Below the pieces are notes generated by a model. That model saw nothing but the letters and a program-made list of their open reading frames with translations, was not told the origin of the DNA and ran no database searches. Below are positions 45,017-53,815 of a stretch of 64,000 nucleotides of DNA, piece after piece (position 1 is the stretch's first letter; the number at the start of each line of letters is the position of its first letter). A program made the translations under genes and the position numbers. Source of the DNA: Balneolia bacterium (GTDB taxonomy: Bacteria > Bacteroidota > Rhodothermia > Balneolales > Cyclonatronaceae); the NCBI GenBank assembly GCA_022565795.1, contig JAIUMA010000003.1, forward strand, positions 1-64,000, in the 5' to 3' direction.

Positions 45017-46288
45017 ATGGACACAGTTTCTAACGACATATTATCCCAAAAAAGAGAAACTCCCGGCAGGATTCTTGAAATCCGCCGGGATTTTCCCATC
45101 CTGAATCGTGTGATACAGGATAAACCATTGGTGTATCTGGATAACGGAGCATCAACCCAGATGCCCCGGCAGGTGATGGATACCATCACCGCTTATCACG
45201 AATTCCACCATTCAAACGTGCATCGGGGCGTGCATCAACTGAGTCAGGAGGCAACTGACTTGTATGAGGGCGCCAGGGAAAAGGTGCGGTCTTTTATTGG
45301 GGCTAAAAGCACTAAAGAAATTGTGTACACCAGCGGCACTACGGCAGCTATCAACCTTGTAGCGAACAGCTACGGAACGGCGAATCTGACCAAGGGTGAT
45401 AAAATCCTGATTTCAAACATGGAGCATCACGCTAATATCGTGCCATGGTATATGATTGCACGTAAAACCGGCGCGGAAATCGTTGTTATTCCAATACATG
45501 ATGATGGCTCGCTGGATATGGATGCTTTTGTTGAGCTATTGGATGAAAAGGTGAAAATCGTGTGTGTCAACCACGTTTCTAACGCGCTTGGTACCGTAAA
45601 TCCAATTAATGAAATCGCTGTTCTATGCCGTGAAAAAAACATCGCCACCGTTGTGGACGGCGCTCAGGCGATTGGCCATTTTCCCGTCGATGTTACGGAT
45701 TTAGGCGTAGATTTTTATGCTTTTTCCGGACACAAAATGCATGGGCCAACCGGTATTGGCATTCTTTACGGACGAGAGGAGCTGCTTGAAAGCATGGAAC
45801 CCTTCATGGGCGGAGGCGATATGATTCTTTCGGTTTCATTCGACGAGATCTCCTGGAATGAGCTTCCCTATAAGTTTGAAGCCGGAACACCTCCAATTGC
45901 GCAAGCCATAGGCCTTGGAGCTGCTATCGACTATCTGAACAGTCTGGATCGCGAATTCCTCGAGTCATACGAGCAGCAGCTGCTCGAATATGCCAATGAA
46001 AAACTTTCTCAAATACCGGGAGTGCGCATTATCGGAACGGCCGAAGGTAAAATTTCGCTCAACTCGTTCGTTATAAATGGGGTGCATCCACACGATATCG
46101 GCACCATACTCGACGGTGAAGGAGTAGCTGTACGAACCGGACAGCACTGTGCCGAACCGGTTATGGATCGCTTTGGGATACCGGCTACAACCCGTGCATC
46201 CATGGCTTTCTATAATACATTTGAAGAAATTGATGCGCTTGCCGACGCACTTCTAAAAGTAACGGAGCTATTTGATGTTACTGACTAA
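45017..46288 (+). CDS. sufS: Cysteine desulfurase SufS
   Basis: A PLP-dependent group II cysteine desulfurase of 423 residues that removes sulfur from cysteine for Fe-S assembly. The PLP lysine is Lys240 in FSGHKMHGPTGIG and the sulfur-accepting Cys378 lies in RTGQHCAEP. The ATG at 45017 (MDTVSNDIL) is chosen; an in-frame TTG at 44981 would overlap sufD. The 3' end overlaps the sufU start by 14 bp. Confidence 0.95.
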   Translation: MDTVSNDILSQKRETPGRILEIRRDFPILNRVIQDKPLVYLDNGASTQMPRQVMDTITAYHEFHHSNVHRGVHQLSQEATDLYEGAREKVRSFIGAKSTKEIVYTSGTTAAINLVANSYGTANLTKGDKILISNMEHHANIVPWYMIARKTGAEIVVIPIHDDGSLDMDAFVELLDEKVKIVCVNHVSNALGTVNPINEIAVLCREKNIATVVDGAQAIGHFPVDVTDLGVDFYAFSGHKMHGPTGIGILYGREELLESMEPFMGGGDMILSVSFDEISWNELPYKFEAGTPPIAQAIGLGAAIDYLNSLDREFLESYEQQLLEYANEKLSQIPGVRIIGTAEGKISLNSFVINGVHPHDIGTILDGEGVAVRTGQHCAEPVMDRFGIPATTRASMAFYNTFEEIDALADALLKVTELFDVTD

Positions 46289-46733
46289 CCGTTCAAAGAA
46301 TCTCTATCAGGAAGTAATTCTTGATCACAACAAAAATCCACGGAATTATCGGGCGATAGAAAACCCTTCCCACTTTGCGAAAGGGAATAATCCGCTTTGT
46401 GGCGATAAGCTCGATGTTTACTTAACGGTAGATGAAAACAATGTGGTAACCGACGTGAGTTTTGTTGGGGATGGTTGCGCCATTTCTAAGGCTTCAGCGT
46501 CAATTATGACCACTTTGGTAAAGGACAAAACCATCGATGAGGTTCATAAGCTTTTTGAAGGTTTTCACGATATGGCCACAGGAAAAATTGAGCCTGATGA
46601 TGACCCGAAGCTGCGCAGGCTGCGTGCTTTCTCAGGAGTAAAGGATTTGCCGGCACGCGTTAAATGCGCCACACTCGCATGGCACACGTTAGATGCCGCC
46701 CTGAAAGACAAAGAAATTGTTTCAACAGAATAA
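46275..46733 (+). CDS. sufU: Zinc-dependent sulfurtransferase SufU
   Basis: A 152-residue SufU, which takes sulfur from SufS at a zinc site. The ligands are visible: Cys and Asp in PLCGDKLDV, Cys in GDGCAISKASASIM and Cys in RVKCATLAWHTL. The 18-residue insertion between the second and third cysteines that separates SufU from IscU appears present. It replaces SufE, of which no gene is seen. The ATG is at 46275 inside the sufS 3' end. Confidence 0.93.
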   Translation: MLLTNRSKNLYQEVILDHNKNPRNYRAIENPSHFAKGNNPLCGDKLDVYLTVDENNVVTDVSFVGDGCAISKASASIMTTLVKDKTIDEVHKLFEGFHDMATGKIEPDDDPKLRRLRAFSGVKDLPARVKCATLAWHTLDAALKDKEIVSTE

Positions 46734-46758
46734 AAATTTTCAAGTTAGAGGTACCGTT

Positions 46759-47307
46759 ATGCCTAAGATCGCAGAAATTGAACGCACCCCGAATCCAAAC
46801 GCAATTCGTTTTGTGCTGAAAGACCCTATTTCACAGGGAGTTACCCGATCGTACGAAAACGCTGAGCTTGCGGCTAAGGACCCGTTTGCCACTCAGCTGT
46901 TTGAGATTGATCACGTTATCAACGTGTACTACGTAGACAAATACGTTACCATCACGCAGGACGGTGAAGCCGACTGGAACGACCTGCTTCGTAAGCTTGC
47001 TCCGCCTATTCGTGAAGCAGAAGCCGTGGGAGCACTTGAAAGCGACGATGAAGAGGTTCACGTTAGTAAAGAGGCGCAAAACGACCCGAGGCTAACGGAA
47101 ATCAACCAGATGCTGGATGACCAGGTACGCCCATATCTGCTTGCTGATGGCGGCGGTCTCAAAATTCTGGGGCTGGAAGATAACATTCTTAAAGTTCACT
47201 ATCAGGGAGCATGCGGAACATGCCCTACAGCGACAACCGGAACGCTATATGCCATCGAAAGCATGGTGAAGCGAATTCATCCGGAAATCGAAGTGAAATC
47301 CGTTTAG
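46759..47307 (+). CDS. Nfu-type Fe-S scaffold/carrier protein
   Basis: The 182-residue protein has an Nfu N-terminal domain (ERTPNPNAIRFVLKD...) and a C-terminal NifU-like domain with the cluster-binding CxxC in GACGTCPTATTGTL. It probably delivers 4Fe-4S clusters to targets. The ATG at 46759 fits the conserved N-terminus; a TTG at 46717 would overlap sufU. It lies in the suf cluster between sufU and an A-type carrier. Confidence 0.92.
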   Translation: MPKIAEIERTPNPNAIRFVLKDPISQGVTRSYENAELAAKDPFATQLFEIDHVINVYYVDKYVTITQDGEADWNDLLRKLAPPIREAEAVGALESDDEEVHVSKEAQNDPRLTEINQMLDDQVRPYLLADGGGLKILGLEDNILKVHYQGACGTCPTATTGTLYAIESMVKRIHPEIEVKSV

Positions 47308-47338
47308 CGGAAGCATTCTAAAAGTTTTAAGAAGCATT

Positions 47339-47677
47339 ATGGCAATTCAAGTAAGTGACCGCGCAGCCCGCCGGATTGAAGAAATCCGTTTGGCAGAAAA
47401 CCGTACGGACCAATGTCTGCTTCGTATTGGTGTAGCGGGTGGAGGATGCTCCGGACTAAGCTACAAGCTTGATTTTGACGAGAGCGGAGCTAACGAAGAG
47501 AAAAAAGACAAGGTATTCGAAAGTCATGGAATCAAAATCGTGGTAGATATGAGAAGCTTTCTCTATCTGGCAGGTACTGAACTCGACTACACCGACGGGC
47601 TTCAGGGTAAGGGATTTCATTTTATCAATCCGAATGCCAGCCGTACCTGCTCATGCGGAGAGTCATTTGCAGTTTGA
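47339..47677 (+). CDS. A-type Fe-S carrier (IscA/SufA/ErpA family)
   Basis: A 112-residue A-type carrier with the three conserved cysteines: one in VAGGGCSGLSY and two in the C-terminal SRTCSCGESF. It receives clusters from SufBCD and passes them to apo-proteins. It lies 31 bp after the Nfu gene and 30 bp before the DUF2480 gene in the same operon. SufA versus ErpA cannot be decided from sequence. Confidence 0.93.
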   Translation: MAIQVSDRAARRIEEIRLAENRTDQCLLRIGVAGGGCSGLSYKLDFDESGANEEKKDKVFESHGIKIVVDMRSFLYLAGTELDYTDGLQGKGFHFINPNASRTCSCGESFAV

Positions 47678-47707
47678 TTCACACCAAATTGAGATTCAAA
47701 TAGCAGT

Positions 47708-48226
47708 ATGATTGAAAATAAAGTAGCAAAATCAGGACTCGTAACTATCGATTTAGAGCAATTCCGGGAAAGAACAGAAGTCGTTTCATTCGACTTGAAG
47801 GATTATCTGTTCATGGAGCTCATTCTCAAGGAGAAAGATTTCCGTGAGGCGTTAGAAAACCTGAACTGGTCGCAGTTTGAAAATAAGGTAATAGCCGTTC
47901 ATTGTTCGACTGATGCAATTATCGCACACTGGGCGTATATGCTCGTAGCTGCCCATGCAAATGGCTTCGCAAAAAAAGTAGCCACCGGAACACCGGATGA
48001 AGTTAAACTCAGGCTGATGCTCGAGAACATGCGCAGTCACGACTGGAAACAGTATGATGATAAACGCGTTCTCTTAAAAGGCTGTAGCGATGAAGAAATG
48101 AATCCGGCTGTGTACGCAGCAGCTACGGAAGAATTAATTCCATACGCAACCCGTCTCATGTACGGCGAAGCCTGTTCATTTGTACCTGTTTATCGGAAAA
48201 AGAGTCCCAAACCGGTATCTTCCTGA
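47708..48226 (+). CDS. DUF2480 family protein, last gene of the suf operon
   Basis: The 172-residue soluble protein matches the Bacteroidota-specific DUF2480 family: N-terminal NKVAKSGLVTIDLEQF, the block FDLKDYLFMELILKEKDFRE, WAYMLVAAHANGFAKKV and the C-terminal LMYGEACSFVPVYRK. Single cysteines in HCSTDAI, LKGCSDEE and GEACSFV might bind a ligand, but no known motif is formed. Function is unknown. Position at the end of the suf operon, directly before its terminator, suggests a role in Fe-S assembly or sulfur handling. Confidence 0.85.
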   Translation: MIENKVAKSGLVTIDLEQFRERTEVVSFDLKDYLFMELILKEKDFREALENLNWSQFENKVIAVHCSTDAIIAHWAYMLVAAHANGFAKKVATGTPDEVKLRLMLENMRSHDWKQYDDKRVLLKGCSDEEMNPAVYAAATEELIPYATRLMYGEACSFVPVYRKKSPKPVSS

Positions 48227-48260
48227 ATCGGAAGAAACGTTTTTTAGGTAAATTGTTTTA

Positions 48261-48290
48261 AGGCAGTACTTCTGAAGTACTGCCTTTTTT
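48261..48290 (+). terminator. Intrinsic terminator of the suf operon
   Basis: Perfect 10-bp arms AGGCAGTACT (48261-48270) and AGTACTGCCT (48276-48285) with a 5-nt loop are followed by TTTTTTCTTTT. Confidence 0.92.
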
Positions 48291-48323
48291 CTTTTCATAT
48301 TTCACTGCAAACAAACTGCATCC

Positions 48324-49343
48324 ATGTCCATTAAAGACAGGAAGAAGGATCACGTGAGACTGTGCCTCGACGATCAGTCGGCTTACCGCAAGTCAGCCGG
48401 CTTTGAGGCCTACGATTTTGTGCACAATGCACTGCCCGAAATCGACTTCAATGAGGTCGATACATCGGCTGTGCTGCTTGGTCGCCGATTTGATTACCCG
48501 CTGTTTGTTTCATCAATGACCGGTGGATATTCCGAAGCCGGAGCTGTTAATGCTGTGATTGCATCATTCTGCGAGAAGAATAATCTGCCGTTCGGCGTAG
48601 GAAGCCAGCGGGTGATGCTGGAGAAGCCCGAAGAAACGGACTCATTCAGCGTTGTACGCGAGCATGCTCCTACTGCTTTCATAGCGGCTAACATTGGCGG
48701 TGTTCAGCTGGCAACGGGACTTTCCGACGCCCAAATCGATCTGTTAGTCGGAAGCATCCGAGCTGACGCCATCATCGTACACCTTAATCCCTTGCAGGAA
48801 CTTATGCAACCGGAGGGAGATTTGAACTTCAAAGGAATTTTAAATGCTGTGAAGGAGCTTGTTGCCGCAGTGGAAGTACCGGTAATTGTTAAAGAGACCG
48901 GTGCGGGGATCTCGGCGAGCGTTGGCCGAAAATTATATGATGCCGGAGTAAGGGTGATTGATACCGCGGGAGCTGGTGGCACCAGCTGGTCTAAAGTTGA
49001 AAATCACAGAACAGGGAATTCCGAGTCCATTTTTAACGAATGGGGTATTCCCACGGCCGAGTGCATCAGGCAGCTGGCAGAAGAGGAGTTTGATGGAGTT
49101 GAATTGATTTCATCCGGAGGGATTCGTTCATCACTGGATATTGCGAAATCTTTGTGTCTGGGTGCCGACTTTGCGGCCACCGCCCAGCCGGTAATTCAGG
49201 CAATCATAGATGGAGGAGAGGAAGAACTTCAGCGTGTTTATGAAAAGTGGAAATACGATTTGCGCGTCTGCCTGTGTCTGCTGGGAGTTTCATCTATCGA
49301 TGATATGAATTCATCTATGTTGCGGCCGGTATTCCGGCCGTAA
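48324..49343 (+). CDS. fni: Type 2 isopentenyl-diphosphate delta-isomerase
   Basis: A 339-residue FMN-dependent enzyme that interconverts isopentenyl and dimethylallyl diphosphate. Recognisable blocks are the N-terminal RKKDHVRLCL, SSMTGGYSEAGAVN, GVGSQRVMLE, HLNPLQELMQPEGD, VKETGAGIS and SSGGIRSSLDIAKSL, matching the TIM-barrel type 2 enzyme rather than the Nudix-like type 1. It is followed by a prenyl diphosphate synthase, which would use its product. Confidence 0.93.
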   Translation: MSIKDRKKDHVRLCLDDQSAYRKSAGFEAYDFVHNALPEIDFNEVDTSAVLLGRRFDYPLFVSSMTGGYSEAGAVNAVIASFCEKNNLPFGVGSQRVMLEKPEETDSFSVVREHAPTAFIAANIGGVQLATGLSDAQIDLLVGSIRADAIIVHLNPLQELMQPEGDLNFKGILNAVKELVAAVEVPVIVKETGAGISASVGRKLYDAGVRVIDTAGAGGTSWSKVENHRTGNSESIFNEWGIPTAECIRQLAEEEFDGVELISSGGIRSSLDIAKSLCLGADFAATAQPVIQAIIDGGEEELQRVYEKWKYDLRVCLCLLGVSSIDDMNSSMLRPVFRP

Positions 49344-49460
49344 TCTGCATCTTCTGCTACATTTCTCTTTCAAATCCATTATTTTCCCACTTAAGACAAA
49401 ACGTACATTAGCTGCGTTCATCATCATTACTGAAAAATCAGATCGTTAACCCGTACTAAA

Positions 49461-50447
49461 GTGTCAGAATTTAAAAATCCTGCAGAACTCGCCAAGTTAG
49501 CTATTGAGCAAATACATATTCCGGAACGTCCTAAAAGTTTGTACGATCCGGTGCGATATACTATGGCATTGGGAGGTAAGAGGGTTCGGCCTCAGCTTGT
49601 TTTTTTAGGCACTGGAATGACTGGTGGAGATCCCGAAAAGGCATTAAACGCTGCCGCTGCGGTTGAGCTTCTGCACAATTTTACGCTCATTCATGATGAC
49701 ATAATGGATCAGGCTGATTCCCGTCGTGGCCAGCCATCGGTTCATACGCGCTGGGATGAAGCGACCGCAATCCTGAGCGGAGATGTAATGTTTAATATGG
49801 CTTATGAGCAATTGGCGCATTACCGGCCGGAGCACGGATTTGACAGCGGGCTTTTCCTTGCCCTTAATGAAGTGTTCAGCGATGCTACCCGCATTGTATG
49901 TGAAGGTCAGGCGATGGATATGGAGTTTGAAACTGCGCTTACAGTAGAGCTGAGCCACTATATTGAAATGATAAGCTGCAAGACAGCCGCGCTGCTCGAA
50001 GCGTCCCTGAAAATGGGGGGGCTGTTATCCGGTGCAGATTCTATGGCTGTAGAAAAACTTGGAATTGTTGGTCGTCAGGCAGGTGTGGCGTTTCAGATAC
50101 AGGATGATTTACTGGACGCCATTGCCGACCCTAAAACGTTTGGAAAAAGGCCGGGCGGTGATATCTATGAAGGTAAGAAAACCTACCTGAGCATTCTGGC
50201 TCTTGACCGTGCCCGGAAAGATGTACGACAAAAGCTGTCTGCGATTTTACAGAATTCTGCATGTACGGAAAGCGACGTTAGCTACGTTATCGACGCGTAT
50301 CACGATCTGAATGTGATAATCGATACGAAAGAAGCGATTAAAAATCACTATATTGCGTGCTTGTCAGCGCTGGAGTATTTTGGCGATAGTAGCTACAAAA
50401 AAGCGATATCTGATTTAATCGAGTCTTTAAAAGAAAGACAGTCTTAA
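49461..50447 (+). CDS. Polyprenyl (probably geranylgeranyl) diphosphate synthase
   Basis: The 328-residue trans-prenyltransferase has the first Asp-rich motif DDIMD (Asp79-83) and the second DDLLD (Asp215-219), plus GGKRVRPQL near residue 33. The first motif lacks the two-residue insertion of bacterial farnesyl synthases, and a Phe lies five residues upstream, as in archaeal-type geranylgeranyl synthases. A C20 product is therefore favoured by analogy, with longer chains possible. GTG start. It lies 117 bp after fni. Confidence 0.87.
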   Translation: MSEFKNPAELAKLAIEQIHIPERPKSLYDPVRYTMALGGKRVRPQLVFLGTGMTGGDPEKALNAAAAVELLHNFTLIHDDIMDQADSRRGQPSVHTRWDEATAILSGDVMFNMAYEQLAHYRPEHGFDSGLFLALNEVFSDATRIVCEGQAMDMEFETALTVELSHYIEMISCKTAALLEASLKMGGLLSGADSMAVEKLGIVGRQAGVAFQIQDDLLDAIADPKTFGKRPGGDIYEGKKTYLSILALDRARKDVRQKLSAILQNSACTESDVSYVIDAYHDLNVIIDTKEAIKNHYIACLSALEYFGDSSYKKAISDLIESLKERQS

Positions 50448-50501
50448 CAAAAGGCGCTGTATCCAGAACTTTTCAACACACTATAAAACAATAGCTTCAT
50501 T

Positions 50502-51374
50502 TTGAAACGTACGTTATTCCCGGGCTTAATCCTTCTTATATCTGTTTTAGTATTGGCATCTTGCGGAAACCAAAATCAGATCCGACCCGGAGATTCGCTT
50601 GAAGTCGCCTTCGAAAAAGCCATGAACTTTTACGACCGCGGGCGTTTTAGCGACGCCGCCAACGCTTTCGAAACCGTTATCTCTGTCGGGAGAGGTACTG
50701 AGATTGGTCAGGATGCGCAGTTTTATCTGGCCGAAAGCTACTATAACGGTCGTCAGCTGCTGCTTGCCGCTTCTGAGTATCAGCGCTACCACGTTTTCTT
50801 TCCGCGCTCAAGCCGTGCACGAGATGCACAGTTTATGGAAGCTTTCTCCTACTACAGACTCAGCCCGCGTTACAATCTTGATCAGTCTGATACCTATCGT
50901 GCGATTGAGTTGTTTCAGCTGTTTATCAGCCGCAACCAATCATCAGACAGAGTAGAAGAAGCTGCCGGTTATATCGATGAACTACGTACCAAGCTGGCCC
51001 GTAAAAACTTTGCCGCTGCAGAACAATACATGAGGCTTGCTCGTCGTGAGGCGCGCAACTACCGCGCGGCAGCCGTTTACTTCGGCATCACTATCGATCG
51101 TTTCCCTGAAACTGAGTTTGCCGAAAAAGCGCTGGCGAATCAAATTCGTGCGCTCACGCTTTTTGCAGACAACAGCGTGCCTGTGCGACAGTCCGAGCGC
51201 TATCAGGAAGCCATAGATACTTATGAAACCTATCTCCAGCTTTTCCCGCGCGGAGACAACCGTTCCCTGGCTGAAGAGTATTATGACCGTGCCAGCAGTG
51301 GTCTGAGAAGCGCTCAGGAGCGCGATCGTGAACGTGCCGAACGCACGGCCGCAGATGAAGCTGCTGCAAGCTAA
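50502..51374 (+). CDS. bamD: Outer membrane assembly lipoprotein BamD
   Basis: The 290-residue protein starts with TTG and a lipoprotein signal peptide (LLISVLVLASCGNQ), followed by TPR-like helices with the BamD pattern (FEKAMNFYDRGRFSDAANAF, AQFYLAESYYNGRQLLLA, YQRYHVFFPRSSRA). It is the TPR subunit of the BAM complex that inserts outer-membrane beta-barrels. The C-terminus is charged (QERDRERAERTAADEAA). The signal peptide fixes the TTG start. nadD follows 39 bp later. Confidence 0.88.
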   Translation: MKRTLFPGLILLISVLVLASCGNQNQIRPGDSLEVAFEKAMNFYDRGRFSDAANAFETVISVGRGTEIGQDAQFYLAESYYNGRQLLLAASEYQRYHVFFPRSSRARDAQFMEAFSYYRLSPRYNLDQSDTYRAIELFQLFISRNQSSDRVEEAAGYIDELRTKLARKNFAAAEQYMRLARREARNYRAAAVYFGITIDRFPETEFAEKALANQIRALTLFADNSVPVRQSERYQEAIDTYETYLQLFPRGDNRSLAEEYYDRASSGLRSAQERDRERAERTAADEAAAS

Positions 51375-51413
51375 ACAGGCTGATTTAAAATACGTACCCA
51401 TCATACTTTAAGT

Positions 51414-52013
51414 ATGAAAAAATCAACTGAACGTACTGTTGGAATATTTGGTGGTACGTTCGATCCGGTTCATCAGGCGCATGTGCAGGTAGTTGAATCT
51501 TTATTGGCGTCCGGACTGTGCGATGAAATTTGGGTAATTCCGGCTCTGGAGTCGCCATTCAAGCAGGGAAGGGAGACAGCAACCTTTAACCACAGATTTC
51601 ATATGGCAGAGATTGCGTTTTCGCATCTCAACTGCGTAAAAGTGCTGGATACTGAAACCAGGCTGCCTAAACCAAGCTATACCGCAGACACCCTGGCAAA
51701 ACTGCGTGAGGAATACCCCGACACAGACTTCAGGCTGTGCATTGGGTCTGACAACCTTTCCGGTTTTCACCGTTGGCATAAGTACAAGGAGCTGCTCGAC
51801 TCAACAGGTTTGATAGTTGCTGAGCGGCCTGGTTTTAATGCAAAGGATGTACAAGGAGATGTTATGGCCAAAGCCACGTTTGTTAAGCACAAGCCAATGG
51901 CACACTCATCAACAGAAGTTCGCCGCGAGATTGCAGATGCACGTTTTCCTTGTACCGTCCCGGAAGAAGTCCTTCGGTACATTCAGGAGCACGGTTTATA
52001 CTCCGCTTCATGA
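51414..52013 (+). CDS. nadD: Nicotinate-nucleotide adenylyltransferase NadD
   Basis: The 199-residue enzyme transfers AMP to nicotinate mononucleotide in NAD synthesis. The nucleotidyltransferase motif reads GGTFDPVHQAHV, an HxxH variant with Ala for the usual Gly. SYTADTLAKLREEYP, GSDNLSGFHRWHKY and the C-terminal SSTEVRREIA follow, as in the family. It is convergent with tadA (17 bp between stops). Confidence 0.92.
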   Translation: MKKSTERTVGIFGGTFDPVHQAHVQVVESLLASGLCDEIWVIPALESPFKQGRETATFNHRFHMAEIAFSHLNCVKVLDTETRLPKPSYTADTLAKLREEYPDTDFRLCIGSDNLSGFHRWHKYKELLDSTGLIVAERPGFNAKDVQGDVMAKATFVKHKPMAHSSTEVRREIADARFPCTVPEEVLRYIQEHGLYSAS

Positions 52014-52030
52014 TATTAAATATGTCGTAA

Positions 52031-52510
52031 TTAGCGTCTTCGGTTGAAAAAGCGCTTGAGTAGTTCCGAACACTCTTCCTCAAGAATGCTGTGCACGATT
52101 TCCACCTGATAATTTAAATTCCGGTTCGAGCTAATATTAAAGACGCTGCCTGATCCGCCGGCTTTAGGGTCTAATGCACCGATGTACATCGTTTTCATAC
52201 GGGACCAAACCACCGCTCCGGAACACATCGGGCAGGGCTCCAGCGTCACATAGAGGCTGCATTCGCTCAAAAATTTCTGGTCCAGAGTACCGCATGCCGA
52301 TGAGATAGCAATCATCTCTGCGTGGGCCGTTGGATCCTTAAGCGTTTCCACCATATTGTGCCCTCTACCTATAATACGGCCTTCGTGTACAACAACAGCC
52401 CCAACGGGCACTTCTTCTTTCTCATAGGCAAGTTTGGCTTCATCGAGTGCTTTTCGCATAAAAGCCTGATGCTGATGCCATGAGTCGGGTAAATTATATG
52501 ATTCTGACAA
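52031..52510 (-). CDS. tadA: tRNA adenosine(34) deaminase TadA
   Basis: The 159-residue zinc deaminase makes inosine at the tRNA wobble position. The catalytic HAE (AHAEMIAI) and zinc-binding PCxxC (EPCPMCSGAVVWSRM) are intact. The start at 52510 is TTG; an ATG at 52459 would remove the first 17 residues. A cytosine/guanine deaminase of the same fold is less likely given the VPVGAVVV N-terminal pattern. Confidence 0.88.
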   Translation of the reverse strand: MSESYNLPDSWHQHQAFMRKALDEAKLAYEKEEVPVGAVVVHEGRIIGRGHNMVETLKDPTAHAEMIAISSACGTLDQKFLSECSLYVTLEPCPMCSGAVVWSRMKTMYIGALDPKAGGSGSVFNISSNRNLNYQVEIVHSILEEECSELLKRFFNRRR

Positions 52511-52590
52511 GGGTAGTTCTTTTTAAGTCGATGTAAAATTGTTATTTTTGAAAGATCATAAAATTGAAGACAACTTTATACCCAAATTTA

Positions 52591-53145
52591 ATGAGTGTGG
52601 ACAAAAAGGGGTGGAACGAGGTATACATACAACATCTTAAAGAAAATATCAGGGATGTTAAGGATTTTCCTAAACCGGGAATTTTATTTAAGGACATCAC
52701 CCCGTTACTCAAAAATCCCGACACACTTCATATTACCAGCCGCTTGCTGGCTAAGCCTTTTATGAATAAAAATGCCGAGCTTATTGTTGGATTAGAATCC
52801 AGGGGATTTTTATTCGGTCCGACTATAGCTATGAGGCTTCACGCCGGTTTTGTTCCAATTCGAAAGCCGAATAAGCTTCCTGCAAAAACGGTCTCTGCGA
52901 CTTATCAGCTAGAATATGGTGAGGATAAAGTTGAAATCCATGCTGATTCCATTATTGAAGGCAGCAGAGTGATTATCCACGACGATCTCATAGCCACCGG
53001 TGGAACTGCTGCCGCGGCAACCGAACTGGTAGAAAAGCTGGGTGGTGAAGTAGTTGGCTACTCGTTCCTCATTGAGCTGAAAGCTCTTGAAGGACGAAAG
53101 AAGCTAAAACAGGACGTTGAATGCTTTTCACTTATGACTTTCTAA
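52591..53145 (+). CDS. apt: Adenine phosphoribosyltransferase
   Basis: The 184-residue enzyme salvages adenine to AMP using PRPP. It shows the Apt N-terminus IRDVKDFPKPGILFKDITPL, GLESRGFLFGP and the PRPP loop VIIHDDLIATGGTAAAA. ATG at 52591 (MSVDKKGWNE) is chosen; a TTG at 52564 would add nine residues. A small hairpin follows the stop. Confidence 0.93.
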   Translation: MSVDKKGWNEVYIQHLKENIRDVKDFPKPGILFKDITPLLKNPDTLHITSRLLAKPFMNKNAELIVGLESRGFLFGPTIAMRLHAGFVPIRKPNKLPAKTVSATYQLEYGEDKVEIHADSIIEGSRVIIHDDLIATGGTAAAATELVEKLGGEVVGYSFLIELKALEGRKKLKQDVECFSLMTF

Positions 53146-53154
53146 TGAATATGT

Positions 53155-53178
53155 AAATCTGCATATTAAAGCAGATTT
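53155..53178 (+). terminator. Weak hairpin after apt
   Basis: AAATCTGC (53155-53162) and GCAGATTT (53171-53178) form a perfect 8-bp, AT-rich stem followed by ATTTA. It is a weak terminator candidate. Confidence 0.35.
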
Positions 53179-53312
53179 ATTTACGTTGCGAATTAAGGTT
53201 TTAGATGTAAATCTTACTTTTAGCACGGCAAAAGCTTAAAACCTACATCTTCAGCTCATTTATATAACTCTCATTATCACAATTAACGAATCACAACGAT
53301 TACCTAAGAGAT

Positions 53313-53768
53313 ATGAAATCTAACATATATATACAGATATTGATTGCTGTTTCCTTCGCCGTGCTACTTTCGGCGTGCAGCAGCAGAGTAGCTATCGAAA
53401 ACGTAGACTTTGCCCAACCTCTGGAGACTGTAGTACAGGCTGGCAGCGATGGTCAGGTTACTGATGTTCGTACGGGTGTAAGTTTCAACGTACTTCCGCT
53501 TCTTGAGAAAGAAGGTCTTAACGCTTCAGATTTCGCAAATACAGATGTGCGCATGATTCGAAATCACCAGGGGTACTACTTTGTTACCGCTGCAGGATTC
53601 AGAAATGTGTATGTGATGAAGACACGAGAGAATGAGCTTCGTTCAGAAAACATTATCAGGATTTCTTCAGATCGTATGGAAAATCCCGCTCTGAACCAGA
53701 GAAATCCCTACATCCAGCTGGTTTACGGAGACCGTTCCGTTAATCTTAGCAAGAACGGTATTCAATAA
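53313..53768 (+). CDS. Small lipoprotein, unknown function
   Basis: The 151-residue protein has a lipoprotein signal peptide (ILIAVSFAVLLSACSS, Cys near residue 22). The mature part of about 130 residues looks beta-rich (VRTGVSFNVLPLLEKEGL, NHQGYYFVTAAGFRNVYVMK) and ends VYGDRSVNLSKNGIQ. No family is recognised. It lies 47 bp upstream of a periplasmic coiled-coil membrane protein with the same orientation and no terminator between, so they probably form an operon and may interact. Confidence 0.78.
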   Translation: MKSNIYIQILIAVSFAVLLSACSSRVAIENVDFAQPLETVVQAGSDGQVTDVRTGVSFNVLPLLEKEGLNASDFANTDVRMIRNHQGYYFVTAAGFRNVYVMKTRENELRSENIIRISSDRMENPALNQRNPYIQLVYGDRSVNLSKNGIQ

Positions 53769-53815
53769 TCAACCATCACAGTTTATACGTACCCTTAGGA
53801 CATATACATACTATT

